Below, piece after piece: positions 36,290 through 46,069 of a stretch of DNA of 64,000 nt. How positions within the stretch are numbered: position 1 is the first letter of the stretch; each line of letters begins with the position of its first letter. The notes beneath the pieces are model-generated. The model did not search any database and had not been told where the DNA came from. It worked only from the letters and a program-made list of their open reading frames with translations. The translations under genes and the position numbers were made by a program. The DNA comes from Methanosarcina sp. 2.H.T.1A.6 (GTDB taxonomy: Archaea; Halobacteriota; Methanosarcinia; Methanosarcinales; Methanosarcinaceae): the NCBI RefSeq assembly GCF_000979455.1, contig NZ_JJOY01000023.1, forward strand, positions 124,001 to 188,000, given 5' to 3'.

Positions 36290-37111
36290 ATGGATCTCAC
36301 TAATATATTGAAGGCCGTAAAAGAAGGGAAAATGGACCTTGAAACTGCAGAACAGCAGGTCTGCAGTCTGGGTTTTGTTTCCTATTCTAACATTGCAAAA
36401 CTTGATTCCCACAGGAAAAGCAGGACCGGAGTAATCGAAGCTATTCTTGCCGATTGCAAGGAACCTGAAGATGTTGTGGAAATTGCCAGGATAATGGCAA
36501 GAGAAAGTAAAAGGGCTCTGATTACCCGTGTCTCTGCCCCACATCTGGAAGCCTTAATGAGGGCTTTTGGTCCGGAGAAACTCGAATGGAACAGCAGGGC
36601 GCGCACGGTGGTTATCCACGATGGCACTCCTGCCCCAAGTACCGGAGGAGTCGTTGGGGTCATATCGGCAGGCACGGCAGATATCCCTGCTGCAGAAGAG
36701 GCCAGGGTTATTGCTTCCGAAATGGGCTGTGAAACCGTTGCCGTGTACGATGTTGGGGTTGCCGGCATCCACAGGCTGATCCCGGAACTCCATAAACTCA
36801 AACTCAGGAACCCCGGAGCAATCGTTGTTGCAGCCGGAAGAGAGGGGACCCTCCCAACCATAGTCTCAGGGCTTGTCGATGTGCCGGTAATAGGGCTTCC
36901 CGTATCCACCGGTTATGGGGCAGGCGGCGGAGGAAAAGCAGCCCTATTGTCAATGCTCCAGTCCTGCTCGACCCTTGCCGTGGTAAATATTGACGCGGGA
37001 TTTGTTGCAGGAGCTTATGCAGCCAGGATCGCCAATATGATTGCTGCCGCTGCCGGAACACAGGGGAAAACCAAAGACGAAGTGCAGGAAGAAGAACCGG
37101 AAGAAGAGTAA
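36290..37111 (+). CDS. larB: Nickel-pincer cofactor biosynthesis protein LarB
   Basis: A 273-residue AIR-carboxylase-like protein. LarB carboxylates and hydrolyses nicotinic acid adenine dinucleotide in the first step to the nickel-pincer nucleotide of lactate racemase. It shows the N-terminal KEGKMDLETAEQQV helix and LDSHRKSRTGVIEAILADCK. The PurE-like core follows: VGVISAGTADIPAAEEA, YDVGVAGIHRL, VVAAGREGTLPTIVSGLVDVPVIGLPVSTGYGAGGGG. It is followed 39 bases later by larC. LarE and a LarA-like enzyme are not in the window, so the final user of the cofactor cannot be named here. Confidence 0.93.
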   Translation: MDLTNILKAVKEGKMDLETAEQQVCSLGFVSYSNIAKLDSHRKSRTGVIEAILADCKEPEDVVEIARIMARESKRALITRVSAPHLEALMRAFGPEKLEWNSRARTVVIHDGTPAPSTGGVVGVISAGTADIPAAEEARVIASEMGCETVAVYDVGVAGIHRLIPELHKLKLRNPGAIVVAAGREGTLPTIVSGLVDVPVIGLPVSTGYGAGGGGKAALLSMLQSCSTLAVVNIDAGFVAGAYAARIANMIAAAAGTQGKTKDEVQEEEPEEE

Positions 37112-37150
37112 CTGTGGATACTTTCAGAGCAGAATTCAGGGAGGAATTTT

Positions 37151-38341
37151 ATGAAAACACTGGTCTTTAATCCCTTTTCAGGGGCAGCAGGGGATATGAT
37201 TCTGGCGTGTGCTCTCGACCTCGGAGCTGACCGAAAAGAAGTAAAGGAATTGATTGAAGCTTCGGCGCCCGTATCTATGGATGTAAAGGAAGTGATGAAA
37301 AAGGGAATAAGAGCCCTTGATGTTCGCATAAACGTGCCTGAAAGCGAGCCTGTCCGGACATATCCTGAAATCGTAGATCTCGTAAAGGCTGCAAAACTGC
37401 CTCGTAAGGTTGAAGCAAGTGTTCTTGATATCTTTTTGAAAATGGCCGAAGCTGAAGCCGCAGTCCATGGGCAGCCTGACCTTGAAAAACTCCATTTTCA
37501 TGAGGTGGGGCAGAGCGACGCCCTTGCCGATGTCATAGGCGCTTCTGCAGCCATCCATTCTCTTAACTGCAGCTCTGTTTTCTGCACCCCTATCAACGTG
37601 GGCAGCGGAACAATAGAATGTGCCCACGGAACCCTTCCTGTGCCAGCTCCTGCAACCCTTGAGATTCTCAGAAAGGGAAAACTCTATTTCAGAGGAGGAA
37701 ATGTGAATAAGGAACTGCTGACCCCTACGGGGGCTGCTATTCTCTCACATTTTGCAAAGCCTGTTGAGGCTTTTCCTCAGGGCAGGGCGATTGCCATTGG
37801 ATATGGGGCAGGAGATGCCGAGCTTCCGGGACCCAATGTGCTCCAGGGAGTGCTTCTTGAACCTGACATCCACCTGATTCAGGATATAATTGAGGTTCTT
37901 GAGACCAATGCCGACGATGTAAGCGGGGAAGTCCTGGGCAACCTTTTTGAGGAACTGCTCTCGATGGGAGCCAGGGATGTTGCGATTATGCCCGCAACCA
38001 TGAAAAAAGGAAGGCCTGCCCATATTATCAAGGTCATTTCAAAGCCTGAAGACAGCGCAAAACTCGCCCGGAAGATCATTATTGAAACAGGATCTCTTGG
38101 AGTCAGGGTTATGCCTGCGCGGCACAGGCTCATGGCTGCCCGAAACATCGAAAGTATATATATAGAGTTCGAAGGTCAGGAGTTTGAAACCGCAGTCAAG
38201 ATTGCCAGGGACTCGGAAGGTGTCTTGCTCAATATCTCTGCGGAATTTGAAGATTGCAAAAAGATTGCAAAAGCCAGCGGGATTCCTGTTCGCGAGGTCA
38301 TGCGCAGGGCAGAAGAGGTTGCAAGAATACTCTTTTCCTGA
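37151..38341 (+). CDS. larC: Nickel-pincer cofactor biosynthesis protein LarC
   Basis: A 396-residue nickel insertase. LarC places nickel into the pincer nucleotide using CTP. Visible features are FNPFSGAAGDMILACALDLG at the start, LEKLHFHEVGQSDALADVIG (metal-binding His and Glu region), INVGSGTIECAHGTLPVPAPATLEIL and TPTGAAILSHFA. The C-terminal LETNADDVSGEVLGNLFEELL and TMKKGRPAHIIKVI follow. In some bacteria LarC is split by programmed frameshift; here it is one continuous frame. ATG 37151 follows a gggagg ribosome site. Confidence 0.94.
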   Translation: MKTLVFNPFSGAAGDMILACALDLGADRKEVKELIEASAPVSMDVKEVMKKGIRALDVRINVPESEPVRTYPEIVDLVKAAKLPRKVEASVLDIFLKMAEAEAAVHGQPDLEKLHFHEVGQSDALADVIGASAAIHSLNCSSVFCTPINVGSGTIECAHGTLPVPAPATLEILRKGKLYFRGGNVNKELLTPTGAAILSHFAKPVEAFPQGRAIAIGYGAGDAELPGPNVLQGVLLEPDIHLIQDIIEVLETNADDVSGEVLGNLFEELLSMGARDVAIMPATMKKGRPAHIIKVISKPEDSAKLARKIIIETGSLGVRVMPARHRLMAARNIESIYIEFEGQEFETAVKIARDSEGVLLNISAEFEDCKKIAKASGIPVREVMRRAEEVARILFS

Positions 38342-38442
38342 AACTCTAAAAGGATCTGATGTAAAGTAAAAACAGACAAATTGTGCTGCTGTAATTAATA
38401 AAAAATTCCATACATTAAAACTAATTTCATAAAAGTAAAGTA

Positions 38443-38481
38443 GAAAAGTAAATGTCTGAAGCTCTTAGACTTTTACTTTTC
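38443..38481. terminator. Bidirectional terminator hairpin between larC and asd
   Basis: GAAAAGTAAATGTCT and AGACTTTTACTTTTC pair over 14 of 15 positions around a nine-base loop. A-runs and T-runs lie in the stem, so it can stop transcription from either side. It sits between two convergent genes. Confidence 0.75.
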
Positions 38482-38503
38482 ACTTCTATTTCTATCTTTA
38501 GTT

Positions 38504-39532
38504 TCAGAGTTTGCCTATCGAGTGCAGGAGTTCTGCATTAAGGACACTTGCACCTGCAGCTCCGCGGATTGTATTGTGCCCCATCGCGATGTAGCGGATT
38601 CCTTCTCTGATTCTGCCCACAGAAACACTCATGCCTTTTCCCATATTGCGGTCAAGGCGCGGCTGAGGCCTGTCGGCTTCGTCCCGAACTATGAGGGCTT
38701 TACGCGGCTCTGATGGGAGTTCTCCAAGTTTCGGGTCGAATTTGAGGAAAGCTTCCCTTACTTCTTCAGGGGTGGGTTTATCCCGCATGCCTGCCCAGAT
38801 AGCTTCCGTGTGCCCATCGATTACAGGGACCCTGTTACAGGAAGCACTGACCTTCATATCTGCAGGCACGATTTCGGATCCATTAAATTCCCCGAGGAGC
38901 TTTAAGGTTTCAGTCTCCATTTTCGTCTCTTCGCTTCCTATATAGGGGATAACATTGTCATAGATTGCCATGGCTGAAACTCCGGAAAAACCTGCGCCGG
39001 AAATCGCCTGCATTGTTGCTACCTGTACGGTTTCTAGCCCGAATTCCATGAGGGGCTTTAAGGTAACTGTCATGACAATTGTGGAGCAGTTAGGGTTTGT
39101 AATAATGTATCCGTCCCAGCCCCTTGTGTCCTGCTGGACCTCGATGAGTCCCAGGTGTTCGGGGTTTACTTCCGGAATTACCAGAGGGATATCCTTTTCC
39201 ATTCTGTAGGATGATGCATTGCTTGCAACTGCAAACCCGGCTTTTGCAAACTCGGGCTCCACTTTAAGGGCGAGGTCTGCAGGAAGAGCCGAAAAGACCA
39301 CATCCGCATCAACGGCTTTTGGGTCTACAGGAACAACCTCTATGTTTTCGACACTTTCTGGCATGGCTGTATCCAGCCTCCAGCCTGCCGCTTCTCTATA
39401 CGTTTTGCCAGCGCTTCTTTCGGACGCTGCAAGGGCTGTAATCTCAAACCAGGGATGGTTTGCAAGTGCTTCTACAAATCTCTGCCCGACAGCGCCTGTG
39501 GCGCCTAAAATACCCGCTTTAACTGCTACCAT
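38504..39532 (-). CDS. asd: Aspartate-semialdehyde dehydrogenase
   Basis: A 342-residue archaeal/fungal-type enzyme that reduces aspartyl phosphate to aspartate semialdehyde with NADPH. It has the Rossmann motif [47 protein letters not shown] and the active-site Cys in [11 protein letters not shown]. The histidine in DGHTEAIW is also visible. Its product feeds threonine, methionine and lysine synthesis and, in methanogens, ADTH synthase (gene at 46070). The gene is transcribed alone. Confidence 0.96.
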   Translation of the reverse strand: MVAVKAGILGATGAVGQRFVEALANHPWFEITALAASERSAGKTYREAAGWRLDTAMPESVENIEVVPVDPKAVDADVVFSALPADLALKVEPEFAKAGFAVASNASSYRMEKDIPLVIPEVNPEHLGLIEVQQDTRGWDGYIITNPNCSTIVMTVTLKPLMEFGLETVQVATMQAISGAGFSGVSAMAIYDNVIPYIGSEETKMETETLKLLGEFNGSEIVPADMKVSASCNRVPVIDGHTEAIWAGMRDKPTPEEVREAFLKFDPKLGELPSEPRKALIVRDEADRPQPRLDRNMGKGMSVSVGRIREGIRYIAMGHNTIRGAAGASVLNAELLHSIGKL

Positions 39533-39622
39533 TTAAAAAGCTACCTCCGTAGAGATAAAAAATAATCTGATAAAAAGGAAAAATAAAAATGGAATAAATA
39601 ATTTATTCCATGCTGCCTGTTT

Positions 39623-39805
39623 TTACTCTTGTACTTTGATTGCCTGGTTTGGGCATGCTTCTTCACATGCACCGCACTCTACACATTCGTCCTGGTCGAC
39701 TACTGCAAGTCCCTTTTCTTCATCGAGGGTAATTGCTTCAGAGGGGCATTCATCGACACAGGTTCCGCATCCTGAACATTCATCTGCATTAACTAATGCT
39801 GGCAT
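39623..39805 (-). CDS. 2[4Fe-4S] ferredoxin
   Basis: A 60-residue protein with two complete cluster motifs, [12 protein letters not shown] and [12 protein letters not shown], each C-x2-C-x2-C-x3-CP. It is the bacterial-type low-potential ferredoxin common in methanogens, where such proteins carry electrons for acetyl-CoA synthase, hydrogenases or formylmethanofuran dehydrogenase. It lies downstream of no obvious partner and probably has its own promoter. Confidence 0.96.
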   Translation of the reverse strand: MPALVNADECSGCGTCVDECPSEAITLDEEKGLAVVDQDECVECGACEEACPNQAIKVQE

Positions 39806-40094
39806 ATTTTTTCACACTCCTATTGATTTGCTCGATATGTACCTGGAAATTATATAGGTACGTTTTTGAAACTTCCATAGAATATCGAAAAATTTGGTCA
39901 TAACGCCATTACTCAGATAAACATAAAAACTTATCGCTTTTTAGCAAAAAGCAATTTTTAGGAATCGGAATGAGCTAAGGCTCAAGCTCCCTAAATTTCT
40001 GTTTTTGAAAGTCCGTAAAAAGAAGACGGAATAGAAGTAGAAGGAATAAAAGAAGAAGGAATAAAAGAAGAAAGAATATGAGAAAATATGCTTT

Positions 40095-40403
40095 TTAACA
40101 TACAGAATCATGCATTGCAATTCCTGAATCCGTAAGGCGGTACATCCCTTCTTCAAACTTGAGGAATCCTTCTTTGAGCAGGAAATCCATATGAAACTTA
40201 AAGAAGAAATCGTTTAACCCTGATTCTTCCTTCAGCTGGTTTTCAGGTTTCCCAAAGATACCAACTGTTCGGAGAAGTTTCCTTCTTGCAGGGTTTACGG
40301 AAACCTTTTCCATCATCATATGTTCCAGCTTGACAGCTTCGCCTTCTGTAGTTTCTCCCTTAGAGGAGAAATAAGCATCGAGTTCGTCAATTTCATCATG
40401 CAT
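40095..40403 (-). CDS. Small winged-helix-like protein
   Basis: A 102-residue acidic protein. Its C-terminal two thirds (NPARRKLLRTVGIFGKPENQLKEESGLNDFFFKFHMDFLLKEGFLKFEEGMYRLTDSGIAMHD) have the pattern of a winged helix: helix, helix, recognition helix, and a wing ending in RLTDSGIA. The N-terminus is charged. I do not recognise a named family. A DNA-binding role is plausible from the pattern only. Coding bias and codon use are like the neighbouring genes. Confidence 0.7.
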   Translation of the reverse strand: MHDEIDELDAYFSSKGETTEGEAVKLEHMMMEKVSVNPARRKLLRTVGIFGKPENQLKEESGLNDFFFKFHMDFLLKEGFLKFEEGMYRLTDSGIAMHDSVC

Positions 40404-40616
40404 ATTGAAACTCCACTTCTTATCCTTTAATATCTCAGTTTTTCTAATATTTGATTTTTCTTTATTGATTGAAACCGGATTTTTAAAAATATCCGAAATA
40501 ATAACGAAATAGATTTTTGAGGGTTTTTTCTATTGATAGAGTGTAAATGCAGTTAAACTTTGATCTTTATTGGTATTCACTTTCTTTCACGCTTTTGCCA
40601 ATATTTGTCCTCATGC

Positions 40617-41672
40617 TCACTTCTTTTTCCTGATCCCGTTTATGTTCGTAAGCGTACCGCGATGCTGTTCCTTTCTCTCAAAAGAGGTGTTTGACTCCCT
40701 CAGCTTCTCTTCAAGTGTGCTCTCTACTATTCCTGTGAGCTTATCCTTCGGAATCTTTGTAATTGCGGAAAGCAGCTTGAGTTCGAGCTTTTCATTTTTG
40801 CGGGGCATAAATTCCACCTGCGGAGATTCTTCTGAGGAAGTCACACTGCCCTTGACCATGAAGTCCGGGAGTTTCAGGGAAAGTTTAACATGCCCTACAA
40901 AATCAGAGTTAATTTCCTTCACTCTGTCCCTTATGGTTTGAAGGCTCTCTTCGATAAGGAGCTTGCCTTTTTCAGGGTTAAGATTGCAGGACTCAAGGGT
41001 ATAGAGAACCGAGTGAGCCGAGACTTCCGAAAGTTCAATTGAATTTTTCTTTTCCTGAGAAGGCTTCCCAATCCCGGGGACTGCAAGATGGATGAGCAGG
41101 TTTTCAAACTGTTCATCTCCTAATTTTGCCGAAAATTTCAGGATCCTGGCTTCAGGGTTCAGTTCGGTAAGCATCTGTTCTGTTGCCATGACGATTTCTG
41201 CAGGCGCTACGTCTACCTTGTTTATCCCGAGGATTTCAGCTTCCTTTACCTGGGTCTCGATAAACCTTGGAATTTCTTTTGCCTCAGTGCCGAAACGCCC
41301 GGGGTCTACTATGGTCACAACCGGAGCAAAGGATAGTTCTGAGAGTCCCATCATTTCGATTTCTTCCCTGATCTGTCCGGGAAAAGCAATTCCTGTTGGT
41401 TCGATTATCACAATATCGGGCCTGAATTCTTCTTCAAGAGTCTGAAGCGTGTATTGCATACTGATTCTGAGTGTGCAGCAGATGCAGCCGCTTGTCAATT
41501 CTTCAGTTATAATTCCTGGGCGTTTGAGTGTTTCTCCGTCAAGCCCTATTTCTCCGATTTCATTTACGATAATCGCAGTCCGTTTCCCGGCATCGCTAAG
41601 CTGCCTGCTGATTTTCTGAATTGCGGTTGTTTTCCCGCTTCCGAGAAAACCGCCTATGATCATGACTTTCAT
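40617..41672 (-). CDS. COG0523 / CobW-like metal-chaperone GTPase
   Basis: About 351 residues from ATG 41672; the upstream reading to 41873 is unrelated. The N-terminal G domain has GGFLGSGKTT (Walker A), NEIGEIGLDGETL, the metal-binding GCICC motif (GCxCC) and IIEPTGIAFPGQIREE. NKVD supplies base specificity. COG0523 proteins deliver zinc, cobalt or other metals to client enzymes, and the Methanosarcina set also includes proteins tied to corrinoid methyltransferases. The C-terminal half (about 200-350) is charged and unassigned. It is not next to a client gene here. Confidence 0.88.
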   Translation of the reverse strand: MKVMIIGGFLGSGKTTAIQKISRQLSDAGKRTAIIVNEIGEIGLDGETLKRPGIITEELTSGCICCTLRISMQYTLQTLEEEFRPDIVIIEPTGIAFPGQIREEIEMMGLSELSFAPVVTIVDPGRFGTEAKEIPRFIETQVKEAEILGINKVDVAPAEIVMATEQMLTELNPEARILKFSAKLGDEQFENLLIHLAVPGIGKPSQEKKNSIELSEVSAHSVLYTLESCNLNPEKGKLLIEESLQTIRDRVKEINSDFVGHVKLSLKLPDFMVKGSVTSSEESPQVEFMPRKNEKLELKLLSAITKIPKDKLTGIVESTLEEKLRESNTSFERKEQHRGTLTNINGIRKKK

Positions 41673-42797
41673 GTTTTTCCTGTCCTTATTATCCTGAAAA
41701 AAGATTCTATGTCGGGCTGACAAATATATTATATTTACTCCTATATATAAAATTGTCAAAGCCTCTATTCGGGAATTTGTTTCATGGACCCTTACCTGAA
41801 ATAATTTTTCCTTCTCAGGATCGGTGGTTTGATGGGCTATCGTTTGATAGGCTTGCCAGGGTTCCTGTATCAAGGAAATATGCCATTTTTTCCAATCACG
41901 AAAAGGAAACCCTTAAAAGAGATATTTCTTGCAACATGAAAACCAGTGAATAACCGGGTTTGATATGCAGGTTGAAAACCTTCCCTTTTTTTATTTCACT
42001 GTACGCGGACAGGTTCGGGCGTCACGCAGGGGTATGAAAATAAATCACGAAAATAATGTTTGCCATAATTTGGAAACAATAAAAATAATTCCAGAGAGCA
42101 CCCAAAAACTACTTTCTGTTGTAAAAATCTTCTGAAAATAGGTCTGCGTTCCCATCCTAAAACCTGGAAGTTCCGAACGGCTTTAAGAGATGCTTTTATT
42201 TTTGTTTGGGAAGAGATATTGAGGTACTGGACTCACGGGTTGCGAGTTTTTAGTTTAGGTTTCTTTATCCCTTTAATTGCGGAGTAGATCTTGTATTAGT
42301 GTGGGGTGTTGAAGGGATGAGAACGCAAGTTATACTATGCATTCCATGTATATAACACCTTTGTACATATACGTAACACACAATGTTATTTCCCCCGAAC
42401 ATCCTTATTATGTCATTATAACTTTAACCCACAGGTTTAATGTTATAGAACCATCATAATCTCGCTAAAGCCCCTGTATAAATCATAATCTGACGCTCTC
42501 TTTATATCATATTTGCATCTGATTTTATGCCATATTTGAACCTGAGTTTACGGATGTTTGGACGTGAACACAGATTTTACCGTCCTGCGAAAAAAGCATT
42601 GGAAAGGTCATTATAAAATTCGATTTAAAATGCAGATCGTCAGTAGATAAAGATGTAAATTCTCTGTTAATCGTAGGGAGTGAAAGATCCAATTAATGAT
42701 ACAGGGATCTGAACAGGTATATGAATAATTATAGGTACGGAATTTCAATAAAAAACGGAATTGCTGGAAAATCCAGCAGAATTGACGGTCTCTTATT
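41673..42797. other. Gene-poor region, 1.1 kb
   Basis: AT-rich sequence upstream of the COG0523 gene and downstream of the lipoprotein gene. It holds short ORFs without family features, and a degenerate direct repeat around 42505-42560 (atcatatttgcatctgattt and a diverged second copy). No rRNA or tRNA and no clear terminator hairpin was seen. Confidence 0.5.
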
Positions 42798-43301
42798 TTA
42801 TTGTCCCTGAGAAGATTCTATTACATTGCCTTCTTCATCAACAATTTTCATTTTGCCGTCTTTCATACTCATTTCGGAAACAATTTCTCCTGACTTGTCA
42901 TAAGCAGTCCAGAAAAAGGTTTCTTCATCTTCGGACCATAAGTATTCAACTTTGGAGAAGTCCTCATCTTCAAGGTTTGTCTCATAAACGGCTTTGCACA
43001 TCGGGACTCCATCAACGGTCTCGATCCCGGTGATTTTCATTGTAACTTCTTCGCCTGTCTGGGGGTTTGTTGACTTCCAGGAAGAACCTACAGAACACCA
43101 GTCGCTGGAATCTCCGGTGGATACCATTTCCACTTCAACTTCCTCTTCTCCTGCATCCTCAGCAGAATCCTCTTCGTCGCTGAGTTCGACCGACTCTTCA
43201 GGAACATTTGTGTCCTCTGCGTTGTTTTCACTGCACCCTGAGGACGCAGCAAAAATGGCACATATGAGTATTACAAGTACTGCAAACCACTTCTTCAACA
43301 A
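42798..43301 (-). CDS. Small secreted lipoprotein
   Basis: A 167-residue protein with a lipoprotein signal: basic start MLKKW, hydrophobic core, and the lipobox AASSGC, giving an acylated Cys at residue 23. An acidic stretch (about 27-55) follows, then a compact beta-rich domain with WCSVGSSWKSTNPQTGEEVTMKITG and repeating beta-hairpins ending in SEMSMKDGKMKIVDEEG. The pattern resembles many Methanosarcina lipoproteins of unknown function. No partner gene is adjacent. Confidence 0.82.
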   Translation of the reverse strand: MLKKWFAVLVILICAIFAASSGCSENNAEDTNVPEESVELSDEEDSAEDAGEEEVEVEMVSTGDSSDWCSVGSSWKSTNPQTGEEVTMKITGIETVDGVPMCKAVYETNLEDEDFSKVEYLWSEDEETFFWTAYDKSGEIVSEMSMKDGKMKIVDEEGNVIESSQGQ

Positions 43302-43564
43302 AACTCCAATTCCTCCTCGATAAATTTCAAATTTTAAATCGTATTTATTTTATTTATATATGCTGATTTCGATTTTCTCTGGAATAAGCGGCTTTTTTTC
43401 AATCCAGAATATATAAATTAATGTCCAAAGAAAAGAATCTTCCTTATTTCGAAGCTGGCTCCAGACTATTTAAATTATATTTTCAGAAGAATTTATATAC
43501 TATCTGGTAAAGATGAAAAAAGCCGGAACTACAGGAAGAAATAGTTATTTTGAGGAACATCTAA

Positions 43565-44560
43565 ATGCAAGGCACACAAATTACGCCGGAAGTAAAATCT
43601 TTTCTTATTTCAATAGGTTCCGTTTCTGTGGACCCTTCGCTTATTCCCAGGACGCGAGGTTCTACTGCAGGTCCAGGGGCAGGCACCAGCTCCATCTTTT
43701 TCAGGTCAGGGAAAAAGCGAGTCAGGCTCAGCGTAAATAAGAACTCTCCGCTTTCCATTGAAGCAGCAGGAGATGAAGAAACAGTAGCGCTTTTACATGA
43801 AGGAAAAGAACTTATCAGGGGAAAACTTGAGCCTGCCCTTGCCCATTGTCCTGAGCAGGCTTTCATTACGCTCTGTGAGAGGTGCATCTTTGACTGCAAA
43901 TACTGTCCTGTGCCCAAACTTCAGGGGCATGTAAAGAGCGACGAGGAAGTCCTGAGCATAGTGGATGAGGTCATGAGGGCAGGAACCCTTAAAGCCATCT
44001 CTCTTACTTCAGGAGTCGAAACCTCAGTCGAAGGGGAAGTTGAGCGTGTGCTCAAACTGCTTCCTGCCCTCAAAAAATACAATGTTCCCATAGGAGTTTC
44101 GGTGTATCCGATAGAGGGCTGTTCCCGCAAATTCTATGATGCCGGAGTTGCCGAAGTCAAATACAATGTTGAAACCATGGACAGAGAGATTTTCCAGAAA
44201 GTCTGTGGAGACCTTTCCATTGACTACATTCTTGACAGGCTTAAAGAAGCTGTAGAAATTTTCGGAAAAAACAGGGTATTTAGCAACTTTATAATCGGGC
44301 TTGGTGAGAGCGACGCTTCTGTCCGGGAAGGAGTCGAGACCCTTGCAAAGATAGGAGTAATTCCCATCCTTCGCCCGGTAAACCCTCATCCCCTCAGGTC
44401 CGGAGACTGTTTTACCGAACGTCCGTCTCCTGAGCGTCTTTTAAAGCTTGCGCAAATGGAGGCTGAAGTCCTGAAGATGTATGGGCTTGATCCCGGGCTA
44501 GCAACGACAATGTGCCTGAAATGCACAGGTTGTGACCTTGTGCCCTTCGTAGACTTCTGA
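43565..44560 (+). CDS. Radical SAM protein, biotin-synthase-like
   Basis: A 331-residue radical SAM enzyme. The cluster motif CIFDCKYC (C-x3-C-x2-C) is at about residue 108, preceded by a further Cys two residues before (CERC). The barrel continues with LTSGVETSVEGEVERVL, IGVSVYPIEG, EVKYNVETMD, FIIGLGESD and PILRPVNPHPL. The C-terminal TTMCLKCTGCDLVPFVDF carries three more cysteines that could bind a second cluster or a metal. It resembles the HmdB/biotin-synthase-like group in methanogens, but the reaction cannot be named from sequence. Transcription appears monocistronic, and a hairpin terminator follows. Confidence 0.82.
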   Translation: MQGTQITPEVKSFLISIGSVSVDPSLIPRTRGSTAGPGAGTSSIFFRSGKKRVRLSVNKNSPLSIEAAGDEETVALLHEGKELIRGKLEPALAHCPEQAFITLCERCIFDCKYCPVPKLQGHVKSDEEVLSIVDEVMRAGTLKAISLTSGVETSVEGEVERVLKLLPALKKYNVPIGVSVYPIEGCSRKFYDAGVAEVKYNVETMDREIFQKVCGDLSIDYILDRLKEAVEIFGKNRVFSNFIIGLGESDASVREGVETLAKIGVIPILRPVNPHPLRSGDCFTERPSPERLLKLAQMEAEVLKMYGLDPGLATTMCLKCTGCDLVPFVDF

Positions 44561-44606
44561 TTCAGGCACAACTTCTGATTCAGGCACAACTTCTGATTCA
44601 GGCATA
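44553..44606. repeat. 18-bp tandem repeat across a stop codon, three copies
   Basis: ACTTCTGATTCAGGCACA occurs at 44553 and 44571, with one change at 44589. The first copy includes the TGA stop of the radical SAM gene (44558-44560). Confidence 0.95.
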
Positions 44607-44626
44607 ATTTCATAGAAGGCATTTTT

Positions 44627-44670
44627 GGTCCGGAGCAACAATCCTCTCTGAGGCCCGGACCCGGGTTTTT
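44627..44670 (+). terminator. Hairpin terminator after radical SAM gene
   Basis: GGTCCGG (44627-44633) pairs perfectly with CCGGACC (44655-44661) and is followed by CGGGTTTTT and another T-run. Confidence 0.7.
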
Positions 44671-46069
44671 AATTTTTTGCTGTTTGAGGATTCTTTAACT
44701 CCTTATGACTTTCATATTTTTTAAGAACTTTTCAATCTCTTACTCTTCTCCAAATAGAGATCCCCCAGTTTCCACTGGAACCTTCTGCAGATTAACTTTT
44801 TTTCCGATTCGTATTTCTTCCTGATCTATTTATTTTTATCGTTTTCAATATATTTTTCAATTATTTTTCGGATTTTGTTTTCAGGGGGTGAGCTTCTTTT
44901 TCCTTTCTATGGGGTTGCTTTGTTTTTGTGCCTTTACCCTGAGCTACTTCCCTGTTTTATGCCATTATTGTTGCCTGATAGGGGTATATGTCTCTCCTTT
45001 TTATCGATTTATTTTCTCCGGGCCTCCTTCTTTCTATATGAACATCATTATCCTCTGCTTGTTTCTTTAATTCATCCGGATGCTATTCTCTCTAACTCTC
45101 TCGAGATATATCAATCCCATCAATCTCATGTTTTTGTTCTTTCCGGCAGAATTCTGCAAAGCCCCTTATTTCCACTGGAATCTATGGGTGAACAGAATGT
45201 TCTTTTCCTGATCTATACAGGAACAGGGCTCTTATCTGACAATCTTTCAATGAATGGAAAGTCCATTTTAAAAAAAAGTTCCCTTTGTTGGGAGTCTCGC
45301 ATCTACCGATTTTGATTGAGATTTCTTACAAGGTCAATATGGTCCCGAGTAATCTCCACTATGTTTCTGGACATATCTCTAATGTGGTTCCAGGGAGTCT
45401 CTGGCATCCAGGGTGTAGTGAAACTGTCAACAATGTCACTTTCTCTTTTTCCTGTAATATAAATAGAAAACAAAGATTATCAAAATAAAGAACATTACAA
45501 TGAGTAACTCTTTAGGTACTGTTTGAGTAGTCATTGTAGTAACTGGGCTCGCAACACTGGTCACACTATTTTTTAATGTGGGGGAAAGATATATATTTTT
45601 GGCTCTTCGTTATTTTGTATGGGTTGAAAATAATGTTTCAGTTGAAAAGTGACTCTGCCTAGAAGAGAAACATTGATCTTGCATGTGGTTTTTCCACACT
45701 TAATGTTTTCAAATAGTATCTGTGTTGTACTCACATTTAGGAAGTAACTATAAATTACCCCCCGAAATAGTGAAGAGCCTTATTTTTCTATAACTTTTGT
45801 AATTCCGAATGAGTTTTTCAACTAAGTGGTATCTGTCATTTAAAGCTTAGTTGAAGTCTTGACGTCAGTTCTTCATTTTTGTTTGTTATGTATCTGAAGG
45901 ATAATTTTTTCCTGAAAAATAGCTCATACTTAATTTCTACTGGAAGAAATCACGAGAAATTTCCTGAAAGGTAAATTTCCCGCTCCTGTATATATAAAAT
46001 CAAAATCTTAATTAAGTTCATTACTTTTTTAATTTATTAATTTACTTACTTCCTTTAAGCGTCTGGGTT
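44671..46069. other. Gene-poor region, 1.4 kb, pyrimidine-rich
   Basis: The plus strand is rich in T and C, so the long plus-strand frames here encode Phe/Leu/Ser-rich strings of the kind that composition alone gives. I do not call them genes. At about 45310-45440 a short frame reads VSGHISNVVPGSLWHPGCSETVNNVTFSF, which recalls TasA/camelysin-type secreted proteins and may be a fragment. At 45500 a frame MSNSLGTV followed by TGA and a hydrophobic stretch suggests a broken small membrane protein. Neither is secure. Confidence 0.4.

Noticed and set aside
41753-41953. 66-codon plus-strand ORF beside the COG0523 gene
   Set aside because: It overlaps the upstream part of the COG0523 reading frame and has no family features.
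44875-45315. 146-codon plus-strand ORF as a membrane protein
   Set aside because: The DNA is pyrimidine-rich, so hydrophobic frames arise by composition. No ribosome site, family motif or conserved pattern was seen.
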